Positions 1-5,512 are shown, counted from the first letter of the stretch. The stretch: DNA of 7,064 nt from Propionibacteriaceae bacterium (GCA_030538175.1 JAUNUL010000148.1:1-7064); one strand, 5' to 3'. The notes: generated by a model from the letters alone, not told the origin. Numbers and translations: made by a program.

Positions 1-328
1 CCGGGGGACAGATCGGCAGTGTCTGGCCGCGATCGCGCAGGTGGTCCCACATCGTCTCAAGACGACAGTCACCGGTGACGGTGATCGTGTCATCGTCACT
101 GGCCAGGATCTTTGCTTCCGAGCGCAGGTGCACCGCAACCCCGTCGTGGGCGGTGACATAGGTCGGATAGCTGAACCGAGAGCCGAGCACCTGCATCCGG
201 GCATCGCATTCGCGGATGAGCTGCGCGGCGGCCTCGGGGCTCGCGACGGCCATGTTGCGGTCGTCGGCGGTCAGCGAGGTCGTCTCGCACCAATTGGTGG
301 TCGGCAGGTCATGGACAGTGTGGGGCAC
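1..328 (-). CDS. FAD-linked oxidase, N-terminal fragment (truncated by window edge)
   Basis: This is the first 109 codons of a gene that continues past the left edge. The visible protein begins near NWCETT, followed by a stretch with Pro and Glu-Ala-Ala (about residues 31-35), then VLGSRFSYP (47-55), DGVAVHL (62-68) and ITVTGDCRLETMWDHL (82-97), ending in LPICPP. That order resembles the start of the FAD-binding PCMH (FAD_binding_4) domain of gulono/arabinono-lactone oxidase-like flavoproteins, where the Gly-Ser/His-Ser loop and the following beta strands hold the FAD pyrophosphate. The flavin-linkage and substrate-binding regions are not visible, so the substrate is unknown. The start is GTG at 328, because an in-frame TGA lies just upstream (five codons before a GCA GAA GTG run). 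There is no clear Shine-Dalgarno sequence. It is divergent from the AEC permease. The family call is by pattern only. Confidence 0.55.
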   Translation of the reverse strand, partial: MPHTVHDLPTTNWCETTSLTADDRNMAVASPEAAAQLIRECDARMQVLGSRFSYPTYVTAHDGVAVHLRSEAKILASDDDTITVTGDCRLETMWDHLRDRGQTLPICPP

Positions 329-333
329 TTCTG

Positions 334-340
334 CATTGTC
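334..340 (-). promoter_or_regulatory. Candidate -10 box for the FAD oxidase (possible leaderless start)
   Basis: On the minus strand GACAAT lies six bases before the GTG start at 328. This spacing would place transcription initiation at or next to the start codon, which would explain the missing ribosome binding site. No convincing -35 hexamer is visible 16-18 bases further upstream, so the call is weak. Confidence 0.25.
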
Positions 341-401
341 CCAGTCCCGTCATGCGTACGCCGGGTCGTGTGCCGTGTTGTGGGAGGCCTGCGGCTGCCG
401 G

Positions 402-434
402 TGCTGATCGTTGGGCAGACTGCTGATGTTGGGC
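402..434 (+). repeat. Near-perfect direct repeat upstream of the AEC permease
   Basis: TGCTGATCGTTGGGC (402-416) is followed 19 bp later by TGCTGATGTTGGGC (421-434); they differ only by one inserted C. The pair sits 36 bp before the permease start, in the 141-bp gap between divergent genes. It could be a pair of regulator half-sites on one face of the helix or a simple duplication. The rest of the gap shows no clear sigma-70 promoter. Confidence 0.5.
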
Positions 435-469
435 TGCTTGCGTGGGTAACGCGGGAAGGGTGAGGACGC

Positions 470-1375
470 ATGGGATTGCTGCTGGCGCTGGTGAACGTGA
501 TCGTGCCCGTGTTGATCGTGGCCGGCAGTGGCTTCATCCTCGGCCGGTTGTTCCCCCTCGATGCTGGCACGATCAGCAAGATTGCCCTCAACGCGCTGAC
601 CCCGGCGCTGTGTCTGAACGTGTTGCTCACCACCGAGGTCTCAGGGCAGGTCGGCCTCACCCTGGTGGGGGCCTATGTCGTGGTCTCCCTGGTCGGTGCC
701 GGCATCGGTGGCCTGCTCACCCCAGCGGTCGCGGCACCGACCCGACGCGCCGTGATGGCCAGCGTCGCCATCTCCAACAGCGGAAACATGGGCCTGCCGA
801 TCGCGTTGTTCGCCCTCGGCCAGGCGGGCTTCGAACAAAGCGTCCTGATGTTCCTCGCATCGGTCGTGCTCGGCTTCATCGTCGGGCCCCTGCTGTTCGG
901 GTCCGGCCAGGGGTCGGTCGCCGCCATCAAAGGCCTGGTGAAGCTGCCGGTGCTGTGGACGATCGCGTTCGCTCTGCTCCTGCGGCTGCTCGACTGGTCC
1001 CTGCCGCTGGGAGTCATGCGTGGTGTCGAGATGCTCTCAGATGCCGCCCTGCCGATGGTGTTGCTGGCTCTCGGCGTGCAGCTTGGGGCGACCAAGCGGG
1101 TGCGGATCACCCGGGCCGTGCTGACGGCGAGCCTCGTCCGGGTGGTCGGCATGCCGTTCCTCTCCCTGGGGATCGGGCTGCTGTTCGGCTTGAGCGGGGT
1201 GCCACTGCAGGCACTCGTCCTCGCCGGCGCGATGCCCACCGCGGTCAATGCGTTCCTGTTGTCGCTGGAATACAAGGGGGATGTGAAGACCGTCGCCGAC
1301 ACCGTGACGTTGACGACCCTGTTGAGTCTGGTCGGCGTGGCTCTGGTCACTGCCGGACTGCCACTGCTCCCATAG
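470..1375 (+). CDS. AEC family (auxin efflux carrier-like) permease
   Basis: This 301-residue integral membrane protein has about ten hydrophobic helices (roughly 3-22, 36-55, 63-85, 96-118, 123-143, 157-175, 190-207, 215-238, 245-265, 278-299) and almost no soluble domain. It carries two family signatures: NSGNMGLP at 103-110, at the break in the first five-helix repeat, and MPTAVNAFLLSLEY at 255-268 in the second. Length and inverted-repeat layout fit bacterial AEC/membrane transport family members (TC 2.A.69). Characterised bacterial relatives move malate, malonate or other carboxylates; the substrate here cannot be read from sequence. The start at 470 has a good ribosome binding site (AGGGTGAGGA, ending three bases before ATG). 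It is divergent from the FAD oxidase, and glpX follows on the same strand after 122 bp, probably from its own promoter. Confidence 0.88.
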   Translation: MGLLLALVNVIVPVLIVAGSGFILGRLFPLDAGTISKIALNALTPALCLNVLLTTEVSGQVGLTLVGAYVVVSLVGAGIGGLLTPAVAAPTRRAVMASVAISNSGNMGLPIALFALGQAGFEQSVLMFLASVVLGFIVGPLLFGSGQGSVAAIKGLVKLPVLWTIAFALLLRLLDWSLPLGVMRGVEMLSDAALPMVLLALGVQLGATKRVRITRAVLTASLVRVVGMPFLSLGIGLLFGLSGVPLQALVLAGAMPTAVNAFLLSLEYKGDVKTVADTVTLTTLLSLVGVALVTAGLPLLP

Positions 1376-1418
1376 TGGTCGGTCCGGTGTTCCGGCCCAA
1401 GCCTCCAACACGAAACGC

Positions 1419-1424
1419 TAGGGT
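1419..1424 (+). promoter_or_regulatory. Candidate -10 box for glpX
   Basis: TAGGGT fits the actinobacterial -10 pattern TAnnnT and lies 73 bp before the glpX start. No good -35 is seen at the expected 16-18 bp spacing (the region reads GCCCAAGC). If used, transcription would begin near 1431 and give a leader of about 67 nt. Confidence 0.3.
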
Positions 1425-1446
1425 GACTGGCAAAACCGGACTCAAG

Positions 1447-1470
1447 GACGGGCACTGCGCCGTGCCTGTC
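1447..1470 (+). promoter_or_regulatory. Hairpin in the glpX leader
   Basis: GACGGGCAC (1447-1455) pairs with GTGCCTGTC (1462-1470) around a six-base loop: eight Watson-Crick pairs and one G-U pair. The downstream CCGTC at 1473-1477 can instead pair with GACGG at 1447-1451, so the two pairings exclude each other. The stem ends 14 nt before the glpX ribosome binding site (GAGGAGG, 1485-1491). No U-tract follows, so it is a poor intrinsic terminator for the upstream permease gene. It may be a leader structure. Confidence 0.45.
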
Positions 1471-1497
1471 TGCCGTCCACACGCGAGGAGGCAATCG

Positions 1498-2526
1498 ATG
1501 AGTGAAAAGTTCGAGCGCGGATACATGCTCGGCAACCACAACCTGGGTCTGGATCTGATGCGAGCCACCGAAGCAGCCGCCCTCGCGGCGGCACGATGGG
1601 CGGGTCGTGGACAGAAGGAGTCCGGTGACGGCGCGGCAGTGGATGCGATGCGCGCGGTTCTGAGCGGGGTCCGCATGTCGGGCACGATCATCATCGGCGA
1701 GGGCGAGAAGGACGAGGCGCCCATGCTGCACAACGGTGAGGCAGTCGGCAACGGTGATGGTCCCGCGGTGGATATCGCGGTCGACCCCGTCGACGGCACC
1801 CGCCTGCTCGCGCTCGGCATGCGAAACTCGATCGCTGTGCTGGCGGCGGCCGAGGCTGGCACGATGTACAACCCGACGATGTGCTTCTACATGGACAAGC
1901 TGGTCGTCGGTGCTGATGCGGCGGACGTGATCGACCTCGAGGCGCCCATCGCGGACAACATCAAGAAGGTCGCCAAGGCCAAGGGCAAGCGTCCCGAGGA
2001 CGTCGTCGTCGCCATGCTCAACCGTGACCGTCACGAAGGCCTCGCGAACGCGATCCGCGCTGCGGGGGCCCGCACGCGCATGTACACCGATGGTGATGTC
2101 GCGGCCTCGGTCGCGGCCGCCTCGGATTCCGTGGCCAGCGTCGACATCCTCGCCGGCATCGGCGGCAGCCCAGAGGGCGTCGTGAGCGCCTGCGCCATGA
2201 AGGCCATGGGCGGCCGCATCCTGGCCAAGCTGCACCCGACCTCCGACGAGGAGCGCCAGCGCACGATCGATGCCGGCCTCGACGTCGATCGGATCCTCGA
2301 CACCAACGACCTCGTCGCCAGCGAGAACACGCTCTTCGTCGCCACCGGCATCACCCCCGGTGACCTCGTCGACGGTGTGACCTATCTGCCCGGTGGTGGC
2401 GCTCGCACCCACTCGGTCGTGATGCGCTCGTCGTCCGGCACGACGCGCTATGTCGAGGCATTCCACCACCTCGACAAGCTCAATGCCTATGCCGAGGCCT
2501 CCGGTCAGCGCCTCAAGGAAGTCTGA
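1498..2526 (+). CDS. glpX: Class II fructose-1,6-bisphosphatase
   Basis: This 342-residue cytosolic enzyme hydrolyses fructose 1,6-bisphosphate to fructose 6-phosphate and phosphate, the committed step of gluconeogenesis, using divalent metal ions. Family motifs are all present: GDGAAVDAM near 43-51 (metal-binding Asp44), GEGEKDEAPML at 67-77 (Glu68), DPVDGT at 96-101, TDGDV at 197-201, GIGGSPEGV at 220-228 (Glu226) and TRxxEAFHxLxKL-like sequence near the C-terminus. Length matches GlpX (about 330-345 residues). The start at 1498 is fixed by the strong GAGGAGG seven bases or fewer upstream and by the family N-terminus. The reading frame happens to stay open far upstream, but that stretch is antisense-like, non-homologous and overlaps the permease. 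Actinobacteria often rely on this class as their main FBPase. Its neighbours are a permease and a VanZ-like gene, not glycerol genes, so a housekeeping gluconeogenic role is more likely than glycerol-regulon membership. Confidence 0.97.
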   Translation: MSEKFERGYMLGNHNLGLDLMRATEAAALAAARWAGRGQKESGDGAAVDAMRAVLSGVRMSGTIIIGEGEKDEAPMLHNGEAVGNGDGPAVDIAVDPVDGTRLLALGMRNSIAVLAAAEAGTMYNPTMCFYMDKLVVGADAADVIDLEAPIADNIKKVAKAKGKRPEDVVVAMLNRDRHEGLANAIRAAGARTRMYTDGDVAASVAAASDSVASVDILAGIGGSPEGVVSACAMKAMGGRILAKLHPTSDEERQRTIDAGLDVDRILDTNDLVASENTLFVATGITPGDLVDGVTYLPGGGARTHSVVMRSSSGTTRYVEAFHHLDKLNAYAEASGQRLKEV

Positions 2527-2891
2527 GCCCTTCGGAACCACCACGCAGCCAGGACGCCCAAGCCGATCCCGATCAGGTCGGCGAGGGCGTCTTGCCAATC
2601 CCCGGTCCGATTCGGGACCCAGCGAGCCTGGATGAGCTCGCTCGCCAGCACCTGGAGCGCGGCCAAGGGCAGCACGACCCGGTGGCGCACGCCCGCCCAC
2701 AGCAGCAGGAACACCGGCACGGCGAACAGGCCAACGTGGACGATCTTGTCGAGATGCGGGATCGGCAGCACGATGGGCGTTGAACCGCCGGGGGAATACA
2801 GGCCCACGCACTGCAGGACAACCGAGACCAGTGCCAGCACCAAGGGGAAGGGCTTTCGGGAAAGGCGTGCGGGCAGTGCGGGGGAGATCAT
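2505..2891 (-). CDS. VanZ-like family small membrane protein
   Basis: This protein of 128 residues has about four hydrophobic segments (roughly 15-32, 51-68, 71-87, 102-118) and short basic ends. The sequence HLDKIVH at 46-52 matches the conserved Asp-Lys-x-x-His of VanZ-like proteins. A Ser-Glu pair in LASELIQ (82-88) and GDWQDALADLIGIGLG (97-112) match the later SxxE and DxxxNxxG positions, with Asp105 where Asn is more usual. VanZ itself gives low-level teicoplanin resistance, but most chromosomal VanZ-like proteins have no known function, so resistance should not be inferred. The 3' end overlaps the 3' end of glpX by 22 bp on the opposite strand. The ATG at 2891 lacks a Shine-Dalgarno sequence but is preceded by a good -10 box. 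Confidence 0.8.
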   Translation of the reverse strand: MISPALPARLSRKPFPLVLALVSVVLQCVGLYSPGGSTPIVLPIPHLDKIVHVGLFAVPVFLLLWAGVRHRVVLPLAALQVLASELIQARWVPNRTGDWQDALADLIGIGLGVLAAWWFRRAQTSLRR

Positions 2892-2898
2892 CCGACCG

Positions 2899-2904
2899 AT
2901 TCTA
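2899..2904 (-). promoter_or_regulatory. -10 box directly before the VanZ-like start (probable leaderless mRNA)
   Basis: On the minus strand TAGAAT (five of six consensus TATAAT bases) ends seven bases before the ATG at 2891. This is the spacing expected when transcription starts on the start codon. The seven bases between contain no ribosome binding site. The -35 region is weak. The whole gap to the divergent DUF423 gene is only 34 bp. Confidence 0.45.
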
Positions 2905-2925
2905 GGAGCGACCTAAGGTGAACCC

Positions 2926-3327
2926 ATGAAATCTCACACCACTTTCGCGATCGGTGCCGTCCTTGCCGCAGCGGGGATCGGGCTGGGTGCGTTCGGGGCG
3001 CATGGCCTCAAGGACATGGTGGAGCCAGCGCTGCTGGCCAACTGGGAGACCGGGGTGCGCTATCACATGTATGGCGCCCTGGCCATGCTCGCGGTGAGCC
3101 TGCGTCCGGAACAGCGGCGGGCGCCGTGGTTCCTGCTTGCGGGGGCGGTGGTGTTTGGTGGATCGCTCTATGTCATGGCGTTGACGGGTGCGCGCTGGCT
3201 GGGTGCAGTCACGCCCCTGGGCGGGGTGCTGCTGATCGTGGGCCTGCTGATCGCCGCCTGGGACGTACGCCGGGCTGCCGCCCGCCCAGCGGCCGAGACG
3301 CCGGAACGCGTCGGCGTCGGCCACTGA
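2926..3327 (+). CDS. DUF423 family membrane protein
   Basis: This 133-residue protein has four predicted membrane helices (about 7-25, 45-59, 67-87, 92-112). It carries the family's conserved sequences: GAFGAHGLK at 21-29, a Trp-x-x-Gly-x-x-Tyr-His segment at 40-47, GGSLYVMALTG at 78-88 and LGAVTPLGG at 92-100. These match the YgdD/YwdK-type DUF423 family, whose biochemical role is unknown. The last 20 residues are a polar, Ala/Pro-rich tail beyond the usual domain. AAGGTG at 2915-2920 is a well-placed ribosome binding site and fixes the start. It is divergent from the VanZ-like gene and convergent with ric. A short single-gene transcript ending at the hairpin after 3342 is likely. Confidence 0.9.
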   Translation: MKSHTTFAIGAVLAAAGIGLGAFGAHGLKDMVEPALLANWETGVRYHMYGALAMLAVSLRPEQRRAPWFLLAGAVVFGGSLYVMALTGARWLGAVTPLGGVLLIVGLLIAAWDVRRAAARPAAETPERVGVGH

Positions 3328-3341
3328 GCGAGGCGCGGTGC

Positions 3342-3358
3342 AGCCCCACTGTGGGGCT
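3342..3358. terminator. Perfect GC-rich hairpin between DUF423 and ric
   Basis: AGCCCCAC and GTGGGGCT form a perfect inverted repeat around one central T, in practice a seven-pair stem with a three-base loop. It lies in the 53-bp gap between two convergent genes, so it can serve both. Only TT follows on the plus strand and no long U-run is seen on either side. A second, weaker inverted repeat (TGATCCA at 3359-3365, TGGATCA at 3377-3383) follows and includes the ric stop codon. Confidence 0.6.
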
Positions 3359-3380
3359 TGATCCAGTCAGGTGGCTTGGA

Positions 3381-4052
3381 TCAGCGCAAGCGCGGGAACA
3401 GGATGTTGTTTTCCTTGTGGATGTGCGTGTGCAGGTCCCGCTCAGCTTCCTCGAGCCCGGCATAGAGCGCGCGATAGGAGCCGCAGCCGTCGGCCGGGGT
3501 GGTGTAGCCGCCGGTGAGCTCACGGAGCTTGGCCAGCAGTTCGCCGGCCACGTCGTGCTCGCGCAGGAGCTGATCGACACCCTCGGTGGTGAACGTGCTG
3601 CCGTCGGCCTCCGCGGCCTTGATGGCCGGGAACTGTTCCTGCTCCTCGGTCATCAGGTGCTCGGTGAGGTCGGTCACCAGCGCCTGCCACGTCTTCTGGA
3701 CCTCACGCAGCTCCGGGTGGTTGGCGCCATGCACGCGGGCAACCTTGTTGGCGAGCTCGGTGAGTCGCGGCATCTCGCGCCACAGGTATTCGTGATGCAC
3801 CTGAACCAGGTGGTCGCACAGCTCGGTGTTGGTGAGCGTGGTGACGTCGAGCTCATCGGTGGTGGGCGCCACCGCGGTCAGCTCGGCGAGAATCGCGTCG
3901 GCATCCAGTCCGCTCTCCGCGGCGGCCTCGGCGAGAGGCCGCTGTCCGCCACAGCAATAGTCGAGGCCATGGGCTTCCAGCACGCGGGCTGTGCCCGGGT
4001 TGCCCGCGACGAAGTCGCCGACGAGAGTGGCGGTGGTGAGTTCGGATGACAT
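3381..4052 (-). CDS. ric: Iron-sulfur cluster repair di-iron protein (Ric/ScdA/YtfE)
   Basis: This cytosolic protein of 223 residues has the two-part layout of the Ric family. The N-terminal ScdA_N (DUF542) domain at about 1-60 contains the signature DYCCGG at 31-36. A hemerythrin-like four-helix bundle (about 75-223) follows. Expected di-iron ligands are present by alignment with E. coli YtfE: His86 or His87, His132, Glu136, His166, His210 and Glu214, in the contexts VQVHHEY, EHLMTEEQEQFP, REHD and THIHKENN. Family members help restore iron-sulfur clusters damaged by nitric oxide or peroxide, and have been proposed as iron donors or NO-handling proteins. Length is typical. The start at 4052 has a strong site (GAAGGAG, five bases before ATG). 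Upstream lie a good -10 and an AT-rich inverted repeat, suggesting induction by a nitrosative or redox signal. PAC2 lies 66 bp upstream on the same strand. Confidence 0.95.
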   Translation of the reverse strand: MSSELTTATLVGDFVAGNPGTARVLEAHGLDYCCGGQRPLAEAAAESGLDADAILAELTAVAPTTDELDVTTLTNTELCDHLVQVHHEYLWREMPRLTELANKVARVHGANHPELREVQKTWQALVTDLTEHLMTEEQEQFPAIKAAEADGSTFTTEGVDQLLREHDVAGELLAKLRELTGGYTTPADGCGSYRALYAGLEEAERDLHTHIHKENNILFPRLR

Positions 4053-4071
4053 GGCGGCTCCTTCGCCCTAT

Positions 4072-4095
4072 TTAAAACGGATCAACAGGGTTTAA
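4072..4095 (-). promoter_or_regulatory. Candidate operator at the ric transcription start
   Basis: TTAAAAC (4072-4078) and GGTTTAA (4089-4095) are inverted with six of seven positions matching, separated by 10 bp. The element abuts the -10 box and covers the predicted transcription start near 4088, the right place for a repressor. An NsrR-type (Rrf2) nitric oxide sensor is a reasonable guess from family knowledge. Alternatively, TTAAA-ACGG-ATCAA at 4072-4085 matches eight of ten bases of the FNR/DNR pattern TTGAT-N4-ATCAA. The AT-richness is striking against the GC-rich surroundings. Confidence 0.45.
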
Positions 4096-4100
4096 TCATA
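4095..4100 (-). promoter_or_regulatory. -10 box of the ric promoter
   Basis: TATGAT on the minus strand matches five of six TATAAT bases and is preceded by TA. Transcription would start about seven bases later, giving a leader of roughly 36 nt that ends in the GAAGGAG ribosome binding site. No clear -35 is seen at 17 bp, which would suit an activator- or alternative-controlled promoter. Confidence 0.5.
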
Positions 4101-4102
4101 TA

Positions 4103-4129
4103 CCGATGAGAGTGTTGCTCACTCATCGG
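4103..4129 (-). terminator. Hairpin spanning the PAC2 stop codon
   Basis: CCGATGAG (4103-4110) and CTCATCGG (4122-4129) are perfect complements around an 11-base loop. The minus-strand left arm encodes the last two residues of the PAC2 protein and runs into its TGA. The sequence after the stem on the minus strand is AT-rich (TATATGATTAAA) but not a U-run. It may end PAC2 transcription or reduce read-through into ric. Confidence 0.45.
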
Positions 4130-5030
4130 CGCTGTCCCCATTGTCGTCCGTGAGTCCCCGGAGGAAGTCCTCGACCTGGGCACCGATCTCGTCCGCGCTG
4201 GGCATGTCCTCGCCCTGGGTCAGGCTGCGCTGGGCCATGTAATCGTCGTATTGCGCCTCGAGCTGGGCGACCATCTCCTGCGCCTCATCGGACTCGGCGA
4301 GTTCGGCATCCACGCGTTCGCGCAGGATCTGCGCTGCCGCCGGCAGACCGCTGAGGGGGAGGTCCAGGGTCGTCCGCTCGGACAGCCGCTCGAGCAGGCC
4401 GATCGCGGCATCCGGCACATCGCCCTGGGCCAGATAGTGCGGCACGTGGGCCACCAGCCCGGTAACGGTCCGGCCCCGTTCGCCCAGGCGCAACGTGAGG
4501 ATGCTCGTGAAGTTGGCCCCCATCTCGAAGGCCATCGGCACCGACTCCGAAGCCGGAACAACGCCGGGGACGCCGGCGTACCTGCTCACATAGAGGGGAC
4601 GGGTGTGGGGGGTCGGGGCGGGGACACCCTGGAGGACGATGGTTTCGGTGATGTCGAACTGATCGATCAGGTAGTCGACCGTCCCGACGAGGCGCTCCCA
4701 CTGCAGGCTCGGCTCCGGCCCGGCGAGCATCAGGAAGCTGTGGCCTTCGGCGTCCTCCAGATGGTGGAGGTCGATCGTCGGTGCGCGATAGCCGGTGAAG
4801 TGATCACGCTCGAAGCCGATGCCTGGGCGCAGGGCGGCATAGTCGATCACCTGATCCGTGTCCACGCCGCCGAGTCGGTGGTTCGGCAGGGTGTTCAGCA
4901 GGTGCTGGGTGATGGTGCGCTGCACATGTCCGGGGTCACGGCTGCCGAGCGTGATGAGCAGGGTGCGAGCACGGACCTTGCGACGGTCGACGTGGGGCTC
5001 GAACTCGAACAGGCTGACGGGGTCCAGCAT
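4119..5030 (-). CDS. PAC2 family protein (proteasome assembly chaperone fold)
   Basis: This 303-residue soluble protein has a PAC2 (formerly DUF75) core at about 20-230. Recognisable parts are RTLLITLGSRDPG (22-34), FTGYRAPTIDL (78-88), FLMLAGPEPSLQWE (99-112), an IVLQGVPAPTPHTRP segment (131-145) and the VTGLVAHVPHYLA strand-loop (189-201). A charged helical region (about 231-270) is followed by a very acidic end with PSADEIGAQVEDFLRG (277-292). Eukaryotic PAC2 proteins assist proteasome assembly. Actinobacterial members (for example the Rv2125 type in mycobacteria) are conserved, but their role is not settled. I chose the ATG at 5030 because GGAGG lies four bases upstream. A GTG at 5078 in the same frame has no such site and would add 16 residues unlike the family. 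It is divergent from DUF2237 by 89 bp and upstream of ric. Confidence 0.88.
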   Translation of the reverse strand: MLDPVSLFEFEPHVDRRKVRARTLLITLGSRDPGHVQRTITQHLLNTLPNHRLGGVDTDQVIDYAALRPGIGFERDHFTGYRAPTIDLHHLEDAEGHSFLMLAGPEPSLQWERLVGTVDYLIDQFDITETIVLQGVPAPTPHTRPLYVSRYAGVPGVVPASESVPMAFEMGANFTSILTLRLGERGRTVTGLVAHVPHYLAQGDVPDAAIGLLERLSERTTLDLPLSGLPAAAQILRERVDAELAESDEAQEMVAQLEAQYDDYMAQRSLTQGEDMPSADEIGAQVEDFLRGLTDDNGDSADE

Positions 5031-5075
5031 GACGCCTCCAGGAATCGAAGGAAGTTGAAATCTCAAAGAGCCCAA

Positions 5076-5091
5076 CACCGTCTGCGCGGTG
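5076..5091. promoter_or_regulatory. Small inverted repeat between the divergent PAC2 and DUF2237 genes
   Basis: CACCG (5076-5080) and CGGTG (5087-5091) are inverted around TCTGCG. The position, in the middle of the 89-bp divergent promoter gap, would suit an operator. The arms are only five bases long and GC-rich, so chance occurrence is quite possible. Neither gene has a clear -35/-10 pair in this gap. Confidence 0.2.
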
Positions 5092-5119
5092 CCTATTCCC
5101 CCTTAAGTAAGCTCCCCTC

Positions 5120-5509
5120 ATGGATCCGCTGAACGTCCTCGGTGAGCCCCTGCAGGGCTGTGGAAACGACCCGATGACGGGCTTTTTCCGCGACGGCTGT
5201 TGCGCGTGGGTGCCCCAGGATCTCGGGAACCACACGGTCTGCGCCGTGATGACAGCGGACTTCCTGCGCTATCAACGCAACGCGGGCAACGATCTGACCA
5301 CTCCCATCCCCGCCTATGACTTCCCCGGCCTCAAACCGGGGGACCGTTGGTGTGTCGTGGCCAGGCGCTGGCTGCAGGCCTACCTCGCCGGATATCCCGC
5401 GCCGGTGGTCCTGGCCAGCACCCATGAGAAGGCTCTCGAAGTCGTGCCGCTGGAGGCTCTCAAGGAGCACGCGGTCGATGTCCCCGACGACATCTCCTCA
5501 CTCGACTGA
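5120..5509 (+). CDS. DUF2237 family protein
   Basis: This small soluble protein of 129 residues covers the whole DUF2237 domain. It shows the family's signatures in order: NVLGEPL at 5-11, DPMTGFFRDGCC at 17-28, NHTVCAVMTADFL at 37-49, GNDLTTPIPAYDFPGLKPGDRWC at 56-78 and a THEKALEVVPLEALKEHAV segment at 101-119. Cys14, Cys27, Cys28, Cys41 and Cys78 may form a metal or redox site, but the function of this family is unknown. The ATG at 5120 fits the family N-terminus. The bases before it (CTCCCCTC) contain no Shine-Dalgarno sequence, so translation may be leaderless or near-leaderless, with AT-rich TTAAGTAA at 5103-5110 a possible -10 region. It is divergent from PAC2 and ends before a strong hairpin. 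Confidence 0.93.
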   Translation: MDPLNVLGEPLQGCGNDPMTGFFRDGCCAWVPQDLGNHTVCAVMTADFLRYQRNAGNDLTTPIPAYDFPGLKPGDRWCVVARRWLQAYLAGYPAPVVLASTHEKALEVVPLEALKEHAVDVPDDISSLD

Positions 5510-5512
5510 CGG

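Noticed and set aside
329..469. Gap searched for a tRNA or small RNA gene
   Set aside because: No cloverleaf-like pairing or terminator is visible; only the direct repeat and weak promoter hints are present.
442..1497. In-frame upstream extension of glpX into a 694-residue reading frame
   Set aside because: It overlaps the clearly coding AEC permease in another frame, has Arg/Gly-rich shadow composition, and glpX has a strong ribosome binding site at 1485-1491 matching the family N-terminus.
673..2811. Minus-strand open frame of about 712 codons
   Set aside because: It is antisense to the permease and glpX, is Arg/His-rich and non-homologous, and is a typical high-GC shadow frame.
3126..4049. 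Plus-strand open frame of about 307 codons
   Set aside because: It is antisense to ric, whose protein is clearly homologous to the Ric family with all metal ligands.
5031..5078. Upstream GTG start for PAC2 at 5078
   Set aside because: No ribosome binding site and a non-family N-terminal extension; ATG at 5030 has GGAGG four bases upstream.
4251..5132. Plus-strand open frame of about 293 codons
   Set aside because: It is antisense to the PAC2 gene and overlaps the DUF2237 start; no family resemblance.
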